A DNA stretch of 64,000 nucleotides from positions 23,233,074-23,297,073 of the forward strand of contig ML677334.1 in the NCBI GenBank assembly GCA_007922305.1. The letters run 5' to 3'. The notes beneath the pieces were generated by a model, which saw nothing but the letters and a program-made list of their open reading frames with translations, had not been told where the DNA came from and searched no databases. The stretch is from Dermatemys mawii (taxonomy: Eukaryota; Chordata; Testudines; Dermatemydidae). Of this stretch, positions 46,802 through 58,340 are shown one piece after another. Position 1 is the first letter of the stretch, and every line of letters begins with the position of its first letter. The translations under genes were made by a program, and so were the position numbers.

Positions 46802-47984
46802 CCATTCCAAAAACTCTTTCCTTAAGATGTTGCTAAACTCGTTCCTTACAATGTTGCTAATAGGTTTTTTTCAAGGTAATACATGGATAGCAAGTTGAAC
46901 CTGCATCATGTGTTAGTTCCTCCCCTTACACAGGTGCCACTGGAATACATGGTATCAGCACCAGCTAAAGCAAAAATCACAGACCATATGGGGCATAATA
47001 TATCTGCAGATCACATCTGCTGCTACAGCTGGCATTTCAGAAGACCCTACTCCCTCACAGGCACCTCAGAGGGCTCCACCAGCCCCAGCCATTCTTGTGG
47101 CAATTTGAAGGAGAGTACGCAGGTGTTATGTTGCTGCCATTTAAGTCTCTAGACAGATAGGTGAGAGTGGGATAGGACAATTCAGTATAATAACCTGGAA
47201 GGGAAGAAACAGAAGAAGAGGGAAGCGGAAAAGGGCGTGGAAGAGGGAATTGGGGCCATGTATCATACCATTAACAGGCACATTTTCAACTGTGGGGCAA
47301 ACACATCATGTGGGGGTCTAGTGACTTGATCTTTGCACCACATCAGGGAATTCCAGCCCCATACTGTAATTCACAGATTTCTTTTGTTCCACCTGTGATT
47401 CTGATGGAACCAGGTTGCATGCCAAGGTGATGAAACTCCAGCCCACTCCCACAACACTGGACAGATGCACTTTGCTGGTGAGCTAAGGGGAAGCAGAAAG
47501 TAGTTGAGGATGGGAGGTAAGGGGAGAGCAGTTCTCCCACAGAAATAAAGAGCCAAACTCAAGAATCTCAGAGTTTTCACCGGCTATTTTCCTAGTCTAT
47601 CTGGCTGGTGAACAAAAAGGACAGAGTGCAAACCCAGTCCGCCGTCCATATAGAAGACTTGAGGTCACCTGGCAATTTGTCCTTCTTTCGTAGCATTCTG
47701 CGGCATTGACGTGAAGATACGCACGGGTGATTTTTTATTTTATTCTCTATTGCTGGTGTGACAATAAAGGAGAAAAGCTTCTTTAGCCCTCACTCCAGAT
47801 GAACTCCATGTCAGTGGACCACAGAGCCCACACCGAGCACCACTGTCTACAATATGTCTGCGCAGGCCTGACTGCAGGAGCATGGGTCTGAGTTTGTACT
47901 GTAGCTTGTGGTAGAAATATACAGAGCCAGATTTTCAAAAGCACTCAGAGCAAAGCAGCTCCCATTGTGGCACGCTGGGTATGG
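46802..47984. other. unassigned DNA, no gene seen
   Basis: Frames are at most 89 codons without a domain. A purine-rich stretch lies at 47155-47250. Confidence 0.4.
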
Positions 47985-48219
47985 CAATTAAACACCCACG
48001 GCTGGCCTGGGTCACATGACTCAAGCTCACGGGGCCTGGACTGTGGGGCTGTATAATGGCGGTGTAAATGTTCAGGCTCAGGCTCTGAGATCTCATGGGG
48101 GAGGGTCTCATAGCTCAGGCTCCTGCTGGAGCCCAAACATCTACACTACAATTATACAGTGCTCTCGCCTGAGCCCCGCAACTTCAAGTCAGGTGACCCG
48201 GGCCAGACACAGGTGCTTA
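47985..48219. mobile_element. foldback MITE, GC-rich
   Basis: The left arm GGCTGGCCTGGGTCACATG, AAGCTCACGGGGCCTGG, GGGGCTGTATAATGGCGGTG is repeated in inverted order on the right (TTATACAGTGCTC, GAGCCCCGCAACTTCAAG, AGGTGACCCGGGCCAGACAC). Arms of about 90-95 bp surround a short centre. No coding. The words GTAAATGTTCAGG and AAACATCTACACTAC are the inverted inner ends. Confidence 0.8.
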
Positions 48220-48302
48220 ATGTCTGAATCGACTTATCCATTGGGCCAGACTATGGAAAGAACTCAACAGCTAAGTGCACCCCATCTACGGAGTGTAAGC
48301 AG

Positions 48303-49782
48303 TGTCAGGAATGAGATATATTCTGACATCTGGTGGCGAACTATGGGAATTGCAGTGAGCCTTGGAAAATAAGTCTGGGGCTGATCAATTTGCATAGACA
48401 CACCCACTGCGCCTAGCCTGAGCCCACAGCAGCCCACATGGCCACTTCGGCTGATGAGGGAGCCCCAGTTTCTATGTTATTGGGGCAGGAATGATAAAGT
48501 GATGTTACTGTGATTATGTGAATGAAGGACTATGGACATGTACTTGGCCCTTGTTATGATGGAGGGACTCGCCATCATCTAGGTAGCACTCACTGGGCAA
48601 GGGCCATGCGTTTTCAGAACACTGTGAGATTGAGAGAGGTGGTGGATAAGTACCTATACCTTTTGGTGAGGGGTGTGTCTGAGGGCCTCCCAGGCCTATT
48701 ATACCCTGCCTCTCTTCACTGTGGAATGTCAGAATTGAATTTTGCTTCCATTAGGAGCCTGGTTCCAGGCTGCTGAGCTGAAAATTGCTTTGGGCTCACT
48801 GGTGCACCTGTACTAAGGCTCCCCTACTGTGAGCTGAAATCACCTAAGAGCTAAAGAAATCACTGAGCACTGTCTTGAGTAGGGGGTCCTGGAAAAAAGT
48901 GCAGAGAGGCTGGTGCAGCAGAGCAGTCTGTGTGTTGGCTAGCAGGACGGCTAGCGGAGTGACTGGTGCAGCAGAGCTGTCTGTCGACTAGCGGAGGCGT
49001 TGGTGCTGCGGGCAGAGTGACCGGTGCGGCAGAGCTGTCTGTCTGTCAACTAGCAGAGGCATTGGTGCTGCGGGCAGAGTGACCGGCGCGGCAGAGCTGT
49101 CTGTCTGTCAGCTAGCAGAGGCGTTGGTGCTGCGGGCAGAGTGACCGGCGCGGCACAGCTGTCTGTGTGTCGGCTAGCAGAGCAGCTAGCGGCTCAACGG
49201 GCAGAGCAGTTCGTAGGACAGTCAGCGGAGCGGAGCAGAGCCGATTGCGGTGAGAGCTGCAGTGGAACCCCACGGAGAGGCGGCACAGTCGGCCTCGGAC
49301 CACGTAAGGTGCCCTGTGCCCTACCCTCCATCTCCACCCAGGCTGGAGGTAAGACTCTGCCAATTGACTTTTGAACTCTGCACGGACCAAGAACAGAGAC
49401 TCTTGGGCTGTTGGACTTTTGGGACTATTGAGTGACTTTTTGGGGTTGTGGAACTCAAGAGCCAAAGGGAAGGCCACGGCCTATTTGCTGGGAGGGGGGC
49501 TTCTGGTTCATGGTTTGGTTTATTAACCTTGTTTGTGGTGTTTCCCCAATATAATGCCACATTGTTTCTCCCTGTTATTAAAAGGCTTTGGTACACTCAG
49601 ACTCTGTGCTTGCGAGAGGGGAAGTATTGTCTCTTACAGACGCCCAGAGGAGTGGTATATGGTTGTCCCAGGTCACTGGGTGGGGGCTCGAGCCGGTTTT
49701 TGTATTGTGCTATTGGAATGGAACCCCTGGATACTGAACCCGGCCCTTGTTGCTGCCAACTCTGACGGGCAGAAGGGTTACA
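48303..49782 (+). mobile_element. solo LTR, about 1.48 kb
   Basis: It begins TGTCAGGAATGAGA and ends GGCAGAAGGGTTACA, so it has the TG...CA ends of an LTR. An ATTAAA signal at 49577-49582 sits where a polyadenylation signal is expected. Neither internal coding sequence nor a second LTR is in the window, so it is a solo LTR. The 4 bp flanks GCAG and GGAG differ at one position and give weak support for a target duplication. The right-hand 440 bp matches the truncated copy at 6893-7317. An internal tandem array lies at 48905-49185. The exact LTR class is unknown to me. Confidence 0.75.
48905..49185 (+). repeat. 62 bp tandem repeat inside the solo LTR
   Basis: Full 62 bp units are at 49017-49078 and 49079-49140, with a 58 bp unit at 48959-49016 that lacks four bases of the GTCTGTCTGT stretch. 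A partial unit starts at 49141 and a degenerate one precedes 48959. The unit reads GTGACCGG-GCGGCAGAG, CTGTCTGTCTGTCA, CTAGCAGAGG and TTGGTGCTGCGGGCAGA in order. Adjacent full units differ at about three positions. Confidence 0.9.
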
Positions 49783-50739
49783 GGAGCTTTTTTGAAAATT
49801 TAGCCACTTAACTTGGGTGCCTAGTTAGGAGCAGAGTTAATTTGAAAGCCTGTCCCACAATCCACAGGGACAACAGTATTTTTTTTTAAGGAAGCCGTTT
49901 GCCAGTACAGTCTGTCAATCTTGGCAGTCATCCTCAGTACTTCCTCACTCTTTGAAAAGATCCTGTATTAAAGCCCGACTAACCTCAGTATCATCACCTC
50001 CCTCATTACTTGGTTTTCTCCTAGAATCCTTTTCAGTATGTTTTCTCCACAATGGAATTATTTGAAGGCAAAACAATTTGTTAGTTGCATATTACAAAAT
50101 CAGCTACCATGACAGTAGCGTGGGTTGCAGCCAGCAATTTTAGTTGCACTATGTCTAAAATGCTAACGAAGATGACACCCTTTTTATTTCTTCCTTCGAA
50201 AGGAATAACACAGTTAGCTCAATTATTAATGCTGGAACACTTTTTTTTCCTGCAGGTCTGCAGACAACACCCTAAAAAACAAGGATTGCCTCGTTGGTGT
50301 GGTATATCTGCTGCAGGAAGTGATCCAGGCTCATTTACAAGTTGTCATGGGAATCTGTCTGGTAGCATTTAGCTGCAGTCTTGGCTTTCTTGTGTCAGGT
50401 AGGGGTGTTTCCTACATCAAAGTGGAAGTAAGAATGCTGCCCACAACTCTCAGGCGAATTAAGGAGCTCAGAACAGACACAAAGTGAAGCTTACATTTGT
50501 TGCTTTGTTGTCACATATTACACATATTACACTTTTCAGCTCCCAGGGGTCTTCATGGAATCCAGTCATATAAGGTATACTACAGAGAGGTTGTCTCTTA
50601 TTCCTTTCAACTCCATTGGCACTTGATTCTTGGGGAGTGGATATTATTTTAATATTTAAAATTTAATCACTCTTAGCTCTTAAACAGCCCAGTTTTAAGG
50701 TGACATTTAATTGTGAGGAGCTGAATATCATTCAGAGCA
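49783..50739. other. unassigned DNA, no gene seen
   Basis: A 95-codon frame (50085-50372, plus) has no recognisable domain. The sequence right of the LTR, CCACTTAACTTGGGTGCC, looks like part of an older repeat. Confidence 0.4.
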
Positions 50740-51240
50740 AAGAAATAACAGAATTTGAAAACAGGATCTTGAAAGACTAGAAAAATGGTCTGGAAACAAA
50801 ACAAGATTCAACCTGGAAAAATAAGCAAACTTGTGCCTCTGGGTACAATCATCCGAAACACACAACAGCAATGGGAGGGAGTAAAGAGATGAGCAACAAA
50901 AGTGATTAAGGGGTTGATTTGCAAGGTGAAATGAAAATAATTAAATAGCATGTCCACTTTGGCTAACTAACTGCTAGAGAAAGGGAGACATAACAGTCTA
51001 CAAATATTTGAAGGGCGTACTCATCAAAGAGAGAACAGGATTTTTTAGCATATTCAAAAGAGTAAGTAATGAATAAAGTAAACATGTAGGAGTAATGGGG
51101 TGACATTTTATAAGTGGAAACTTAGGCAGAAAAGCAGGAAAAGCTTCCTGACAGAGATGTATTAGCATCTGGAAACATCCCCCAAAGGAAGTCCTGGAAG
51201 CCTCATCGCTTGGCACGTATAACTGGACTGGATAAAACTG
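50740..51240 (+). mobile_element. CR1 LINE 3' region, heavily decayed
   Basis: AACAGGATCTTGAAAGACTA, AGGGAGACATAACAGTCTAC, AAATATTTGAAGGGCGTA, CAGGAAAAGCTTCCTGACAG and CTGGACTGGATAAAACTG follow the order of CR1 sequence from the end of the second reading frame into the 3' untranslated part. No frame is left. Confidence 0.7.
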
Positions 51241-51648
51241 CAGTACTGGAAGGGCCTGATCAAAAGCTCACTGAAGTCAATGGAAAGTCTCCCACTGAGT
51301 TCTGTGGGGTCTGATCACACCCTAAATATCAAGGAGGGAACAATCCTGCAATGGAGAGATGAGCTGTCACTAGGTGACTTTACAAAAGGGATGTAGGGTG
51401 GTAGTAGCCTGCACCAAATAAAAAGGAAAACAAGCGCAAAAATAAGAACAAAATAAGGCACCCTGCTGCTTTAAGGCAACACGGCTGTCTGAAGAGCTGC
51501 TCTGCTTGGGCCAACAGAGAGAGACAGAGACAGGAGGGCTGAGGTTTTCACTGGCCCCTGGGAGAATTATGGGAGAAACAATAGCCAAACAAAGACAACT
51601 TCACTTTACCCAGGGCAGGACATGTGTGTGGAGGGCGGGGGGAAGAAA

Positions 51649-51672
51649 AGAGAGAGAGAGAGAGAGAGAGAA
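51649..51672 (+). repeat. (GA)n microsatellite
   Basis: An uninterrupted run of about 11 AG/GA steps followed by ATGTGTGTGAGAG. Confidence 0.9.
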
Positions 51673-52384
51673 TGTGTGTGAGAGAATGTGAACTGTATTT
51701 TTAAATATGCAAGAAGCCAGGCTGGAGGGAGCTAGAGAAGGCTGGAGCCAAGCAGAAGGCAAGGGAGAGTAACTACACAGCAAATACTGTTTTCCTTATT
51801 CTAATAAAGTTCCTTGTTCAGTTTTAGAAGTAACCAACTCTCTGTGATTTTTGTTCACTATAAAAATGGACTGTGCACTGCTTCCTTCCCAAGAGCTCCT
51901 TAATCTACCACCCCTTTCTATTAATACCCTTTCTTGTGCTGAGCAGCGTCTCTGTGGTGAGACAGACATTCTGCCTGGTTTTCACTGCATGCAATTAGCC
52001 CCATCCCTACCTATCTGTGTGGAGTACATACACTCCACCCCATTGTTGAATAAAGATATTCTGTTTCTAGATTCTATGGGCCAAAATCTGTTATCAGCTG
52101 CACCAGTGTAAATCTGGAATCACTCCACTGACTTCAGTGGAGTAACTGCATTCACACTGTATTAGAGAGCTGAATCTGGGTCTATGAATCTGTAAAACTT
52201 TCCTCTCTAACAAATAAATATTTAAATTATATTTTTAAATTACCATAAAAAATATTTATCAGTTGAAAGTGTGTGTGTGTACACCCCTTCCCATACACCC
52301 ACATATTTCTGGAAGTAATCATGGAATTTACCTTCCATCAGTCATCATTCTGCTTGTATGCATGCTGTATCCCTTTACTCTTAA

Positions 52385-52480
52385 CTTTTGTCTGTACCAT
52401 CTATGTAGACCGTAAACTCTTTTGGGGGAAAGGTTATTCTGTCTCTAATAAACCCATATAAAACAATTTAAAATGAAGTT
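52385..52480 (+). mobile_element. CR1/L2-type LINE 3' tail, decayed
   Basis: GTAGACCGTAAACTCTTTTG, GGGGAAAGGTTATTCTGTC and TCTAATAAACCCATATAAAA follow the same order as the tails at 8438 and 23925. Confidence 0.5.
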
Positions 52481-55014
52481 AAGGTTGACTGTATATTTCA
52501 GTAATTTAAAGGCAAAAAACATTATGGGGATGTTGCAATTATTCCCAAACCAAACATTACAAGCCCAGGAAATTCAGAGTTAAAGTTACACTTTCAAATA
52601 CTCCAAATAGGCTAAGGTAAAGAAATAAACAGTCAAGGTACACAAACAACCTTAACTCTACTCTGCAGTGACACACAATCACACCATTATAATTAATGCA
52701 GTTTAGTGTTTGTTGTCCTCAATTAGATCAGCTGACTATTAAAGACACATTAGATTTTTTTCCCATACTTTCCTCCCCCCACACTTCGCCCCCCTCCGCC
52801 CCATTCAGAGTGTCATTACAGAGCAAAGTTAAGGTTGTGATACTTGTCACAGAATAAAGAAAAGGCCCTTGTCTAGCCTAAAGTTATTCCCCCAGTTGAA
52901 TTTCAAAGGCCTCCTGCTAACTATGGCAGTAGTAGAGCTTCTCAATAAGTCTGCACAAATTGTATCATGGAAAGTGTTAATCGATCTACGTATAGATGCT
53001 GTTCCCTGCTCACCCTAATGATAAGTCACATGCCTAGTTAAACAGTGCAGGATGGATGAACCAACTGGGTTTAAATAAAAAAAATACTGACTCTTCACCT
53101 AAGGTCAAAGGCCTACTACACTGCACAAAATCCTTGTTAGCTGAACATTTTCTTTTTTTAAGAAAAAGTGGGTTTTAAAAAGCCCTAATGTAGTATTGAA
53201 AATTGCATTCATATACCTCAGAATCCACCTTTTTCCCATGTACAAGTCTCATACAAGTGTGAAATGTTTCAATTCCATTTGTACTACAAATGTTCCACGA
53301 CAGTCCATCTGGCAGATGCTGCTGAAACACCATGTTGATTCAGCACACCCTTGAGTAGTCTGAGCTCTAGCCATGCCCACTTACTTTGGGGGCTAGCTTG
53401 GCTCATTGCAAGCCCCTCCAGTGCAAAAGAGAACTTCTAAGTGTTTTGTGTGGCCTCAACCTCCCCATAGTGGACTTTCCAGTTTGGGAGTCCTCTGAGA
53501 AAACCCTGGAGGAATAATCCTTCCCCTATTCCCAGTGCTCTTCCATTCTCTAATTTTATTTCCCACCTGGTGCTGGAAACTACCAGACATCAGAAGTTAG
53601 TATGTATCAGTGCATGTGACAACATGGTATGTGTATGATCCACGCCCCAATAACCTGAGCCTAGTTTATGTTCCAGGATGAAACAGCCAAGGGTACTTGT
53701 CAGCACTACCACATTTAACAATTTCTTCCCCTACAACTACCACACATATCCGCAAATAGGTCTTTGCCTCATCATACACACACACCATCTTTCAAAGGGG
53801 AAAGAAAAAGCACTATGAGAGCCTACCTAGCCTTGCACACTAGTTACAGGTGTGTCATCTTATGGCTGTGTCAGAAAAATCCCTCAATTGCAAAATATCT
53901 CAGATTAACATTCGGCAGCTCCTGTGGTTTTGCAATGTGTGAAACTCCTAGGTTTAATAGTTAGCTTTGCAGCAAGTGAGCATGTATTTTGGGCAAAGGA
54001 AGGGGTTTTCTTCTGACTTTTTATGGGTCTATAATCGTTGCTCATGTATTTCTTTTACCCGCCAGTAAAAAACCTGTTTTTAAAATGCACAGAAAATAAA
54101 AGCAGAAACAAAAACAAAAAAATTATCACATAACCAATCATAGCCTTTGTCAAGGATGAGGGAACTAATCGAATCCAGATATGTTCCATGCTCAAATGTA
54201 CATGCTGTTGTTTCTACTGAGCTAGCAAAAATCAATATCAAGAGACAATTATGCCCTAAATTTGCCACCTATGTAAACCCACTGGATGGGGTTGCATGTG
54301 TGTAACTGAGGGCTAAATTGGGCCCCAAATATTCAACTTGGCTGCAGATTTGTATAGCACTGTTTGACCTAGAATCATGTAAAAGTGACTCGTCTCTGTT
54401 TCAGACTTCAGACTGAAGCGACGCTGCAGAAGCTGTATTTACGTAAGAGTTTGGGTGGCCTGAATTGTCATGATGTGTTTAAATATTTGGCACTTAATCA
54501 CAGCTGTCTGCTTATCTGCACTTTTGCTGCTGGGCAGTGGGACAAACTTGGAATTAGCCAGAATAAGACGTATTAACGAGTTAACAGAGGTTCTAGAGTT
54601 GGCAGACCTTTTGTTTGCACAAAACGCACAGACTTCTAGTGAAGGTTGCAACTTTTTAAGAACCAGTCTGAACTTTTTCTTTCCAATAGTGTTTCCTGAA
54701 GTAGTTTTAAAACATGTCAAGCTTAAATGGGTTGTAGTCTTTGTTTTTACATTTAGTTATAAAACTTTATGATACTTACAAAATGATACATTTTGCATGG
54801 AAAAAACCCTGTTCTTACCAGTCTCTAGAATTCAGTGTATGTATGAAAAAAAAAGGGAAAACACCCCAAACAAGCTCAGCTTAAAATTTTAAGATACCCA
54901 TTATTCAACTGTTCTTCAGTAGAGCCAAAACCCATCATTCTCCCCATACAGAGATCTCAAGCATGCAACCAAAAATAATTACAAGCAAAGCTCTTCATAT
55001 ACCCCCATTACAGT

Positions 55015-55222
55015 AGTATCTAAGCACCTCACAATCTTTCAAGTATCCTCACCACACCCTCAGTGAAGTAGTAAAACACTATTATCTTCATTTTACAGAC
55101 AGGATAAGTGAAACTAAGTGAATTTCCCAAGATCACACGAGCAGCCTGTAGCAAAGCAGGAAACTGAACTTTGCTCTCCTAAGTCTCAAGCTAGTATCCT
55201 AACCACTACACTCCCTCCCTCT
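55015..55222 (-). mobile_element. MIR-type SINE
   Basis: The plus strand carries the MIR complement with TTCATTTTACAGACAGG, TTTCCCAAGATCACACGAGC and GTAGCAAAGCAGGAAACTGA, ending with CCTAACCACTACACTCCC. Confidence 0.8.
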
Positions 55223-55779
55223 CTAGCAGTAGTGAATGCTGATTAACAATAAAATACCCTACAGTTATGATTTAATAACTGCAGCCAAATCCACACACTG
55301 CTCAAGAGGGAGAATTTTCCAAAGAAACTCAGACTGGGGCTACACTATAAAGTCAGACTGACATAAGCTGCCTTGCATCGACCTGTTGTGCATGTGGCTA
55401 CACTTAAACGTGTTTCCCACTGATGTAAGTGCCCCATTATGGCAACATGGTCGGACCACCTCCCCAAGCAGCACTAAGACATGGGAGATGTGCTGAGGCG
55501 GACACAACATGAATGTAAACACTGTGTTACCTACCTCGACCCTAACAGTCCTCGAGCAGCTGTCCCACAATGCCCGACACTGACAGCTCTTGTCACAATT
55601 GTGAACTCCACTGCCCAAGTCTCACGGAGACCAGAAGACACACACACACACATACATTTTTGAAATGCCTTTTCTTGATTGTCCAGCCTGGTAAGCACAA
55701 CCAGCAGCTCTCCCCTGTCGTGTGCAACTGCCCAACCAGCCATGCTGACTACATGCTCCAGATGCACTCTGGGCTGGAG

Positions 55780-56858
55780 TAGGCAGGAGATATTGGATCT
55801 CTGGGGTCTGTGGGGAGAAGAGGCTGTACAGGCCCAGCTGTAGAAACATGGACATCTACAAGCAGATTGCATGGGTGGTGCAGGAGAAAAGCACAAGAGG
55901 AATCAGCAGCAGTGCCCCATGAACACAAAGGAGCTGCGGCAGGCATATCAGAAGGCCAGGGAGGTAACAATTAATCCAGTACTGAGATGCAGGCTGGCCA
56001 CTTTTCCAAAGAGCTGCATGCCATACTCAGCAGCTACCTCACCAGCACCCTGTAGATCACAGGCCCCTGGGATGAACAGCAAGGTCAAGGAGGTGCAGGA
56101 GGAGAATAGGGATGTACAGCCAGTGGGTTCAGCTGTGCCACAAACTCCACCACAGTCTAGTCGGTCCCGGCAGTTGAGCAAGGGCGAGCTCGATGCAGGG
56201 GAAGGAACCTCGGGTAAGTGTGTAATTGTATTTCCCATTACAGTACTGAGCCTCTCCCCACGCCTCAACCCACTGCCCCTGCGCTTATCCCCCTCCCGCT
56301 CTCTGAACCCCTCGGTCCCAGCCCAGAGCACCCTCCTGCATCCCAACTCCTCATCCCCAGCCCCACCCTATAGCCTGCACCCCCAACCAAAGCCCTCACC
56401 CCCCTCCCGTACACCAGCCCCCATTTTATGAGCATTCATGGCTCGCCTTACAATTTCTATTCTCCAATGTGGTCCTTGGGCCAAAAAGTTTGCCCATCCC
56501 TGGCCTAGAGAGTGAACACTGCAGACAGCCTGGAAAAGGAAAAGCAGAGAGGGGAAAGGCCCAAGAGACCCAGACAGAAAAGGAGAGGGAGATAGACCAG
56601 GGCATAATGGCGCTTCTCTGGCAGCAAACACAAAAGCCGCAGCCTCCTGTGGATCTACGTGTTCAACAGTCACAAGCTCGCCTCCCTTTGCAGTCCAGGG
56701 AGAACAGCATTACGGCACCTCTCTTCACCCCTCTTCAACATTCCATGTGGCATCAGGGGCTGCGTCCCTACCCCTACCGCCCCACTCCTAGGGACACTAG
56801 GGACAACTACAGCTTCATAGACACTGACCTGCGAAAGCCACAGTTGATGTATGAGTAA
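55780..56858 (+). pseudogene. Harbinger Myb/SANT-like protein, broken (element 2)
   Basis: This is the likely DNA-binding partner of the transposase at 57400-58340. The first exon shows LDLWGLWGEEAVQAQL, then in another frame NMDIYKQIAW, and then NTKELRQAYQKAREV, the last helix of the trihelix/SANT-like domain. A linker with DVQPVGSAVPQTPPQSSR and LDAGEGTSGK ends at a donor-like CTCGGGTAAGT (56210-56220). The next coding block (QGIMALLWQQTQK, LRVQQSQARLPLQS) runs to TAA at 56856-56858. Breaks: a stop right after VQAQL, frame changes, and an inserted hAT-like fragment between the two coding blocks. It is more damaged than the element 1 copy. Confidence 0.8.
56244..56502 (-). mobile_element. 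hAT-like fragment nested in Harbinger 2
   Basis: Read on minus it starts CAGGGATGGGCAAACTTTTT, then GGCCCAAGGACCACATTGG and AGAATAGAAATTG, the style of an abundant turtle hAT MITE. A G-rich interior (GGAGGGGGATAAGCGCAGG) follows. The other end is missing or degraded, so no 8 bp duplication could be confirmed next to GCCTAGAG (56503-56510). It lies between the two coding blocks of the SANT-like pseudogene. Confidence 0.65.
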
Positions 56859-57399
56859 CTAAATGGACATGAATGTTCTGCCCCCTTGTTCGGTTCTGTT
56901 CCATTAACTTACGAAGGTTTTAACATATTTACTTTTAAATTGCACTGATTTTTCTTTGCACTGGTTCTGTTACTGAATAAATGTCTATTATTTGGGAAAT
57001 AATTCATCTTTATTAGTTTGCCACATATGCTGCAGAGCTCTGCTGACTTCTTACTGTACAGTGTGACCCAACTTACAGGATCCATGACAAACACAGTGTA
57101 GTAATAATAAATGTACAGCAAGCACGTCAAAATTAATAGGTGCATGGACAGTATTATGTTCATTGATGTACACCTAGCACCACACAATTCTTAACAGGCC
57201 CAAAACAGCAGGGCAAGGTAGAGCACTGTACACAATGTATTACGGTGGCTCACTGCTAACCTCTTGTGTCAATGCCTTCATCACCCTATAGCTCCTCACT
57301 GAGTTATTTTAACAGCCCTGGTGTCTGGCTGTTCAAACTCAGCCAACACCAACATCGACTCCACTTCCACCCCAACAGCAATTCTCCCCCTTTCACTAC

Positions 57400-58340
57400 G
57401 CAGATATTACGCAGGACACAGCAGACACCTATAACCATTGGGATGCTTTTTTCAGAGTACGCCAAGCCTGAGAGTAAAATGTCAGTGTCTCTTCTTCGCT
57501 ACCAAAAGCACATTCAACAGTCACTCTGCACCAACTGAGCCAGTAGCTGAATCTTTCCTTGGTTCTGTCAAGGTGACCAGTGTACGGCTCCATGAGTCAG
57601 GGGAGCAACGGGTAGGCTGAATCTCCCAAGATCACTACTGATATTTCACTATCTACAATGGTAACCCACCAGAGAGGAAAGAAAGTCCATGCTTCAAGCT
57701 TTCTGAATGATTCTGTGTTCTTAAAGATACAAGTGTCCCACACCTTCCCTGACCAGCCAAAACTGATGTCAGTGAAGTGTCCCTGGTGATCTACAGACGC
57801 CTGCATAACCAAAGAAAAGTAGCCCTTTCTGTTGATGTACTCTTGGCAAGGTGATCCAGTGCCCAAATAGGGATTTGTGCACCATCTACTGCTTTACTGC
57901 AATTCAGGAACACAACTGCTGCAAATCCATCCATTATGTCCTGCACATTGCCAAGAGTCACAGTCCTGCATAGCAGGAGATGATTAACAGTCCTGCACAC
58001 TTGCATGACTGTGGTTCCCGGAGAGGATTTTCCAACTCCAAAGTGATTTCCCATTGCCTGGTAGCAATCCGAAGTTGCAGGTTTCCACAGCGCAATTGCC
58101 ACTCACTTCTTCACCGTCAGCACAGCTCTCATTCTGGTGTCCCTTGCTGGAGGACTGGAGTGAGCTTGGCACACAGATCCAAAAACGTGGCCTTGGGCAT
58201 CCAAAAGTTCTGCAGCTACTGTTTCTAATCCCAAGCCTGCATGATGAGGTGATCCCACCACTCAGTGCTCATTTCTCAGGCCCAGAAGCAGCTCTCCACC
58301 ATCTGCTGCTGCTCTGTGAACACCACTAACCACCCTCAAT
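57400..58340 (-). pseudogene. Harbinger DDE transposase, broken (element 2)
   Basis: Homologous to the transposase at 13074-14289. Read from right to left on minus: STEWWDHLIMQAWD, KATFLDLCAKLTPVLQQ, then MGNHFGVGKSS, QVCRTVNHLLLCRTVT, NCSKAVDGAQIPIW (first Asp kept in VDG), YINRKGYFSLVMQASVDHQG, ISFGWSGKVWDT, VVILGDSAYPLLP (probable second Asp), and beyond a stop MEPYTGHLDRTKERFSY and VTVECAFG, where the expected catalytic Glu is kept. Breaks: several stops before VAIALW, a frameshift between the VDG block and YINRKG near 57850, and a stop after PLLP at about 57597. It has the GWSG block that is deleted in element 1. The left limit is approximate. Confidence 0.88.

Larger units (their letters stand above)
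51241..55014. other. 3.8 kb of mostly unassigned DNA
   Basis: No gene recognised; frames reach 100 codons (54470-54772). It includes a GA microsatellite and a LINE tail (listed), a palindromic copy of the CACTGACTTCAGTGG motif at 52126-52141, and a pyrimidine-rich stretch at 52755-52805. Confidence 0.4.

Noticed and set aside
48905..49185. A CRISPR-like or spacer-containing repeat array
   Set aside because: The units are directly adjacent with no unique spacers, inside an LTR of a vertebrate genome.
49783..49787. A 5 bp target duplication for the solo LTR
   Set aside because: GGAGC does not match the five bases before 48303 (AGCAG). Only a 4-base version with one mismatch is possible, so it is not counted as evidence.
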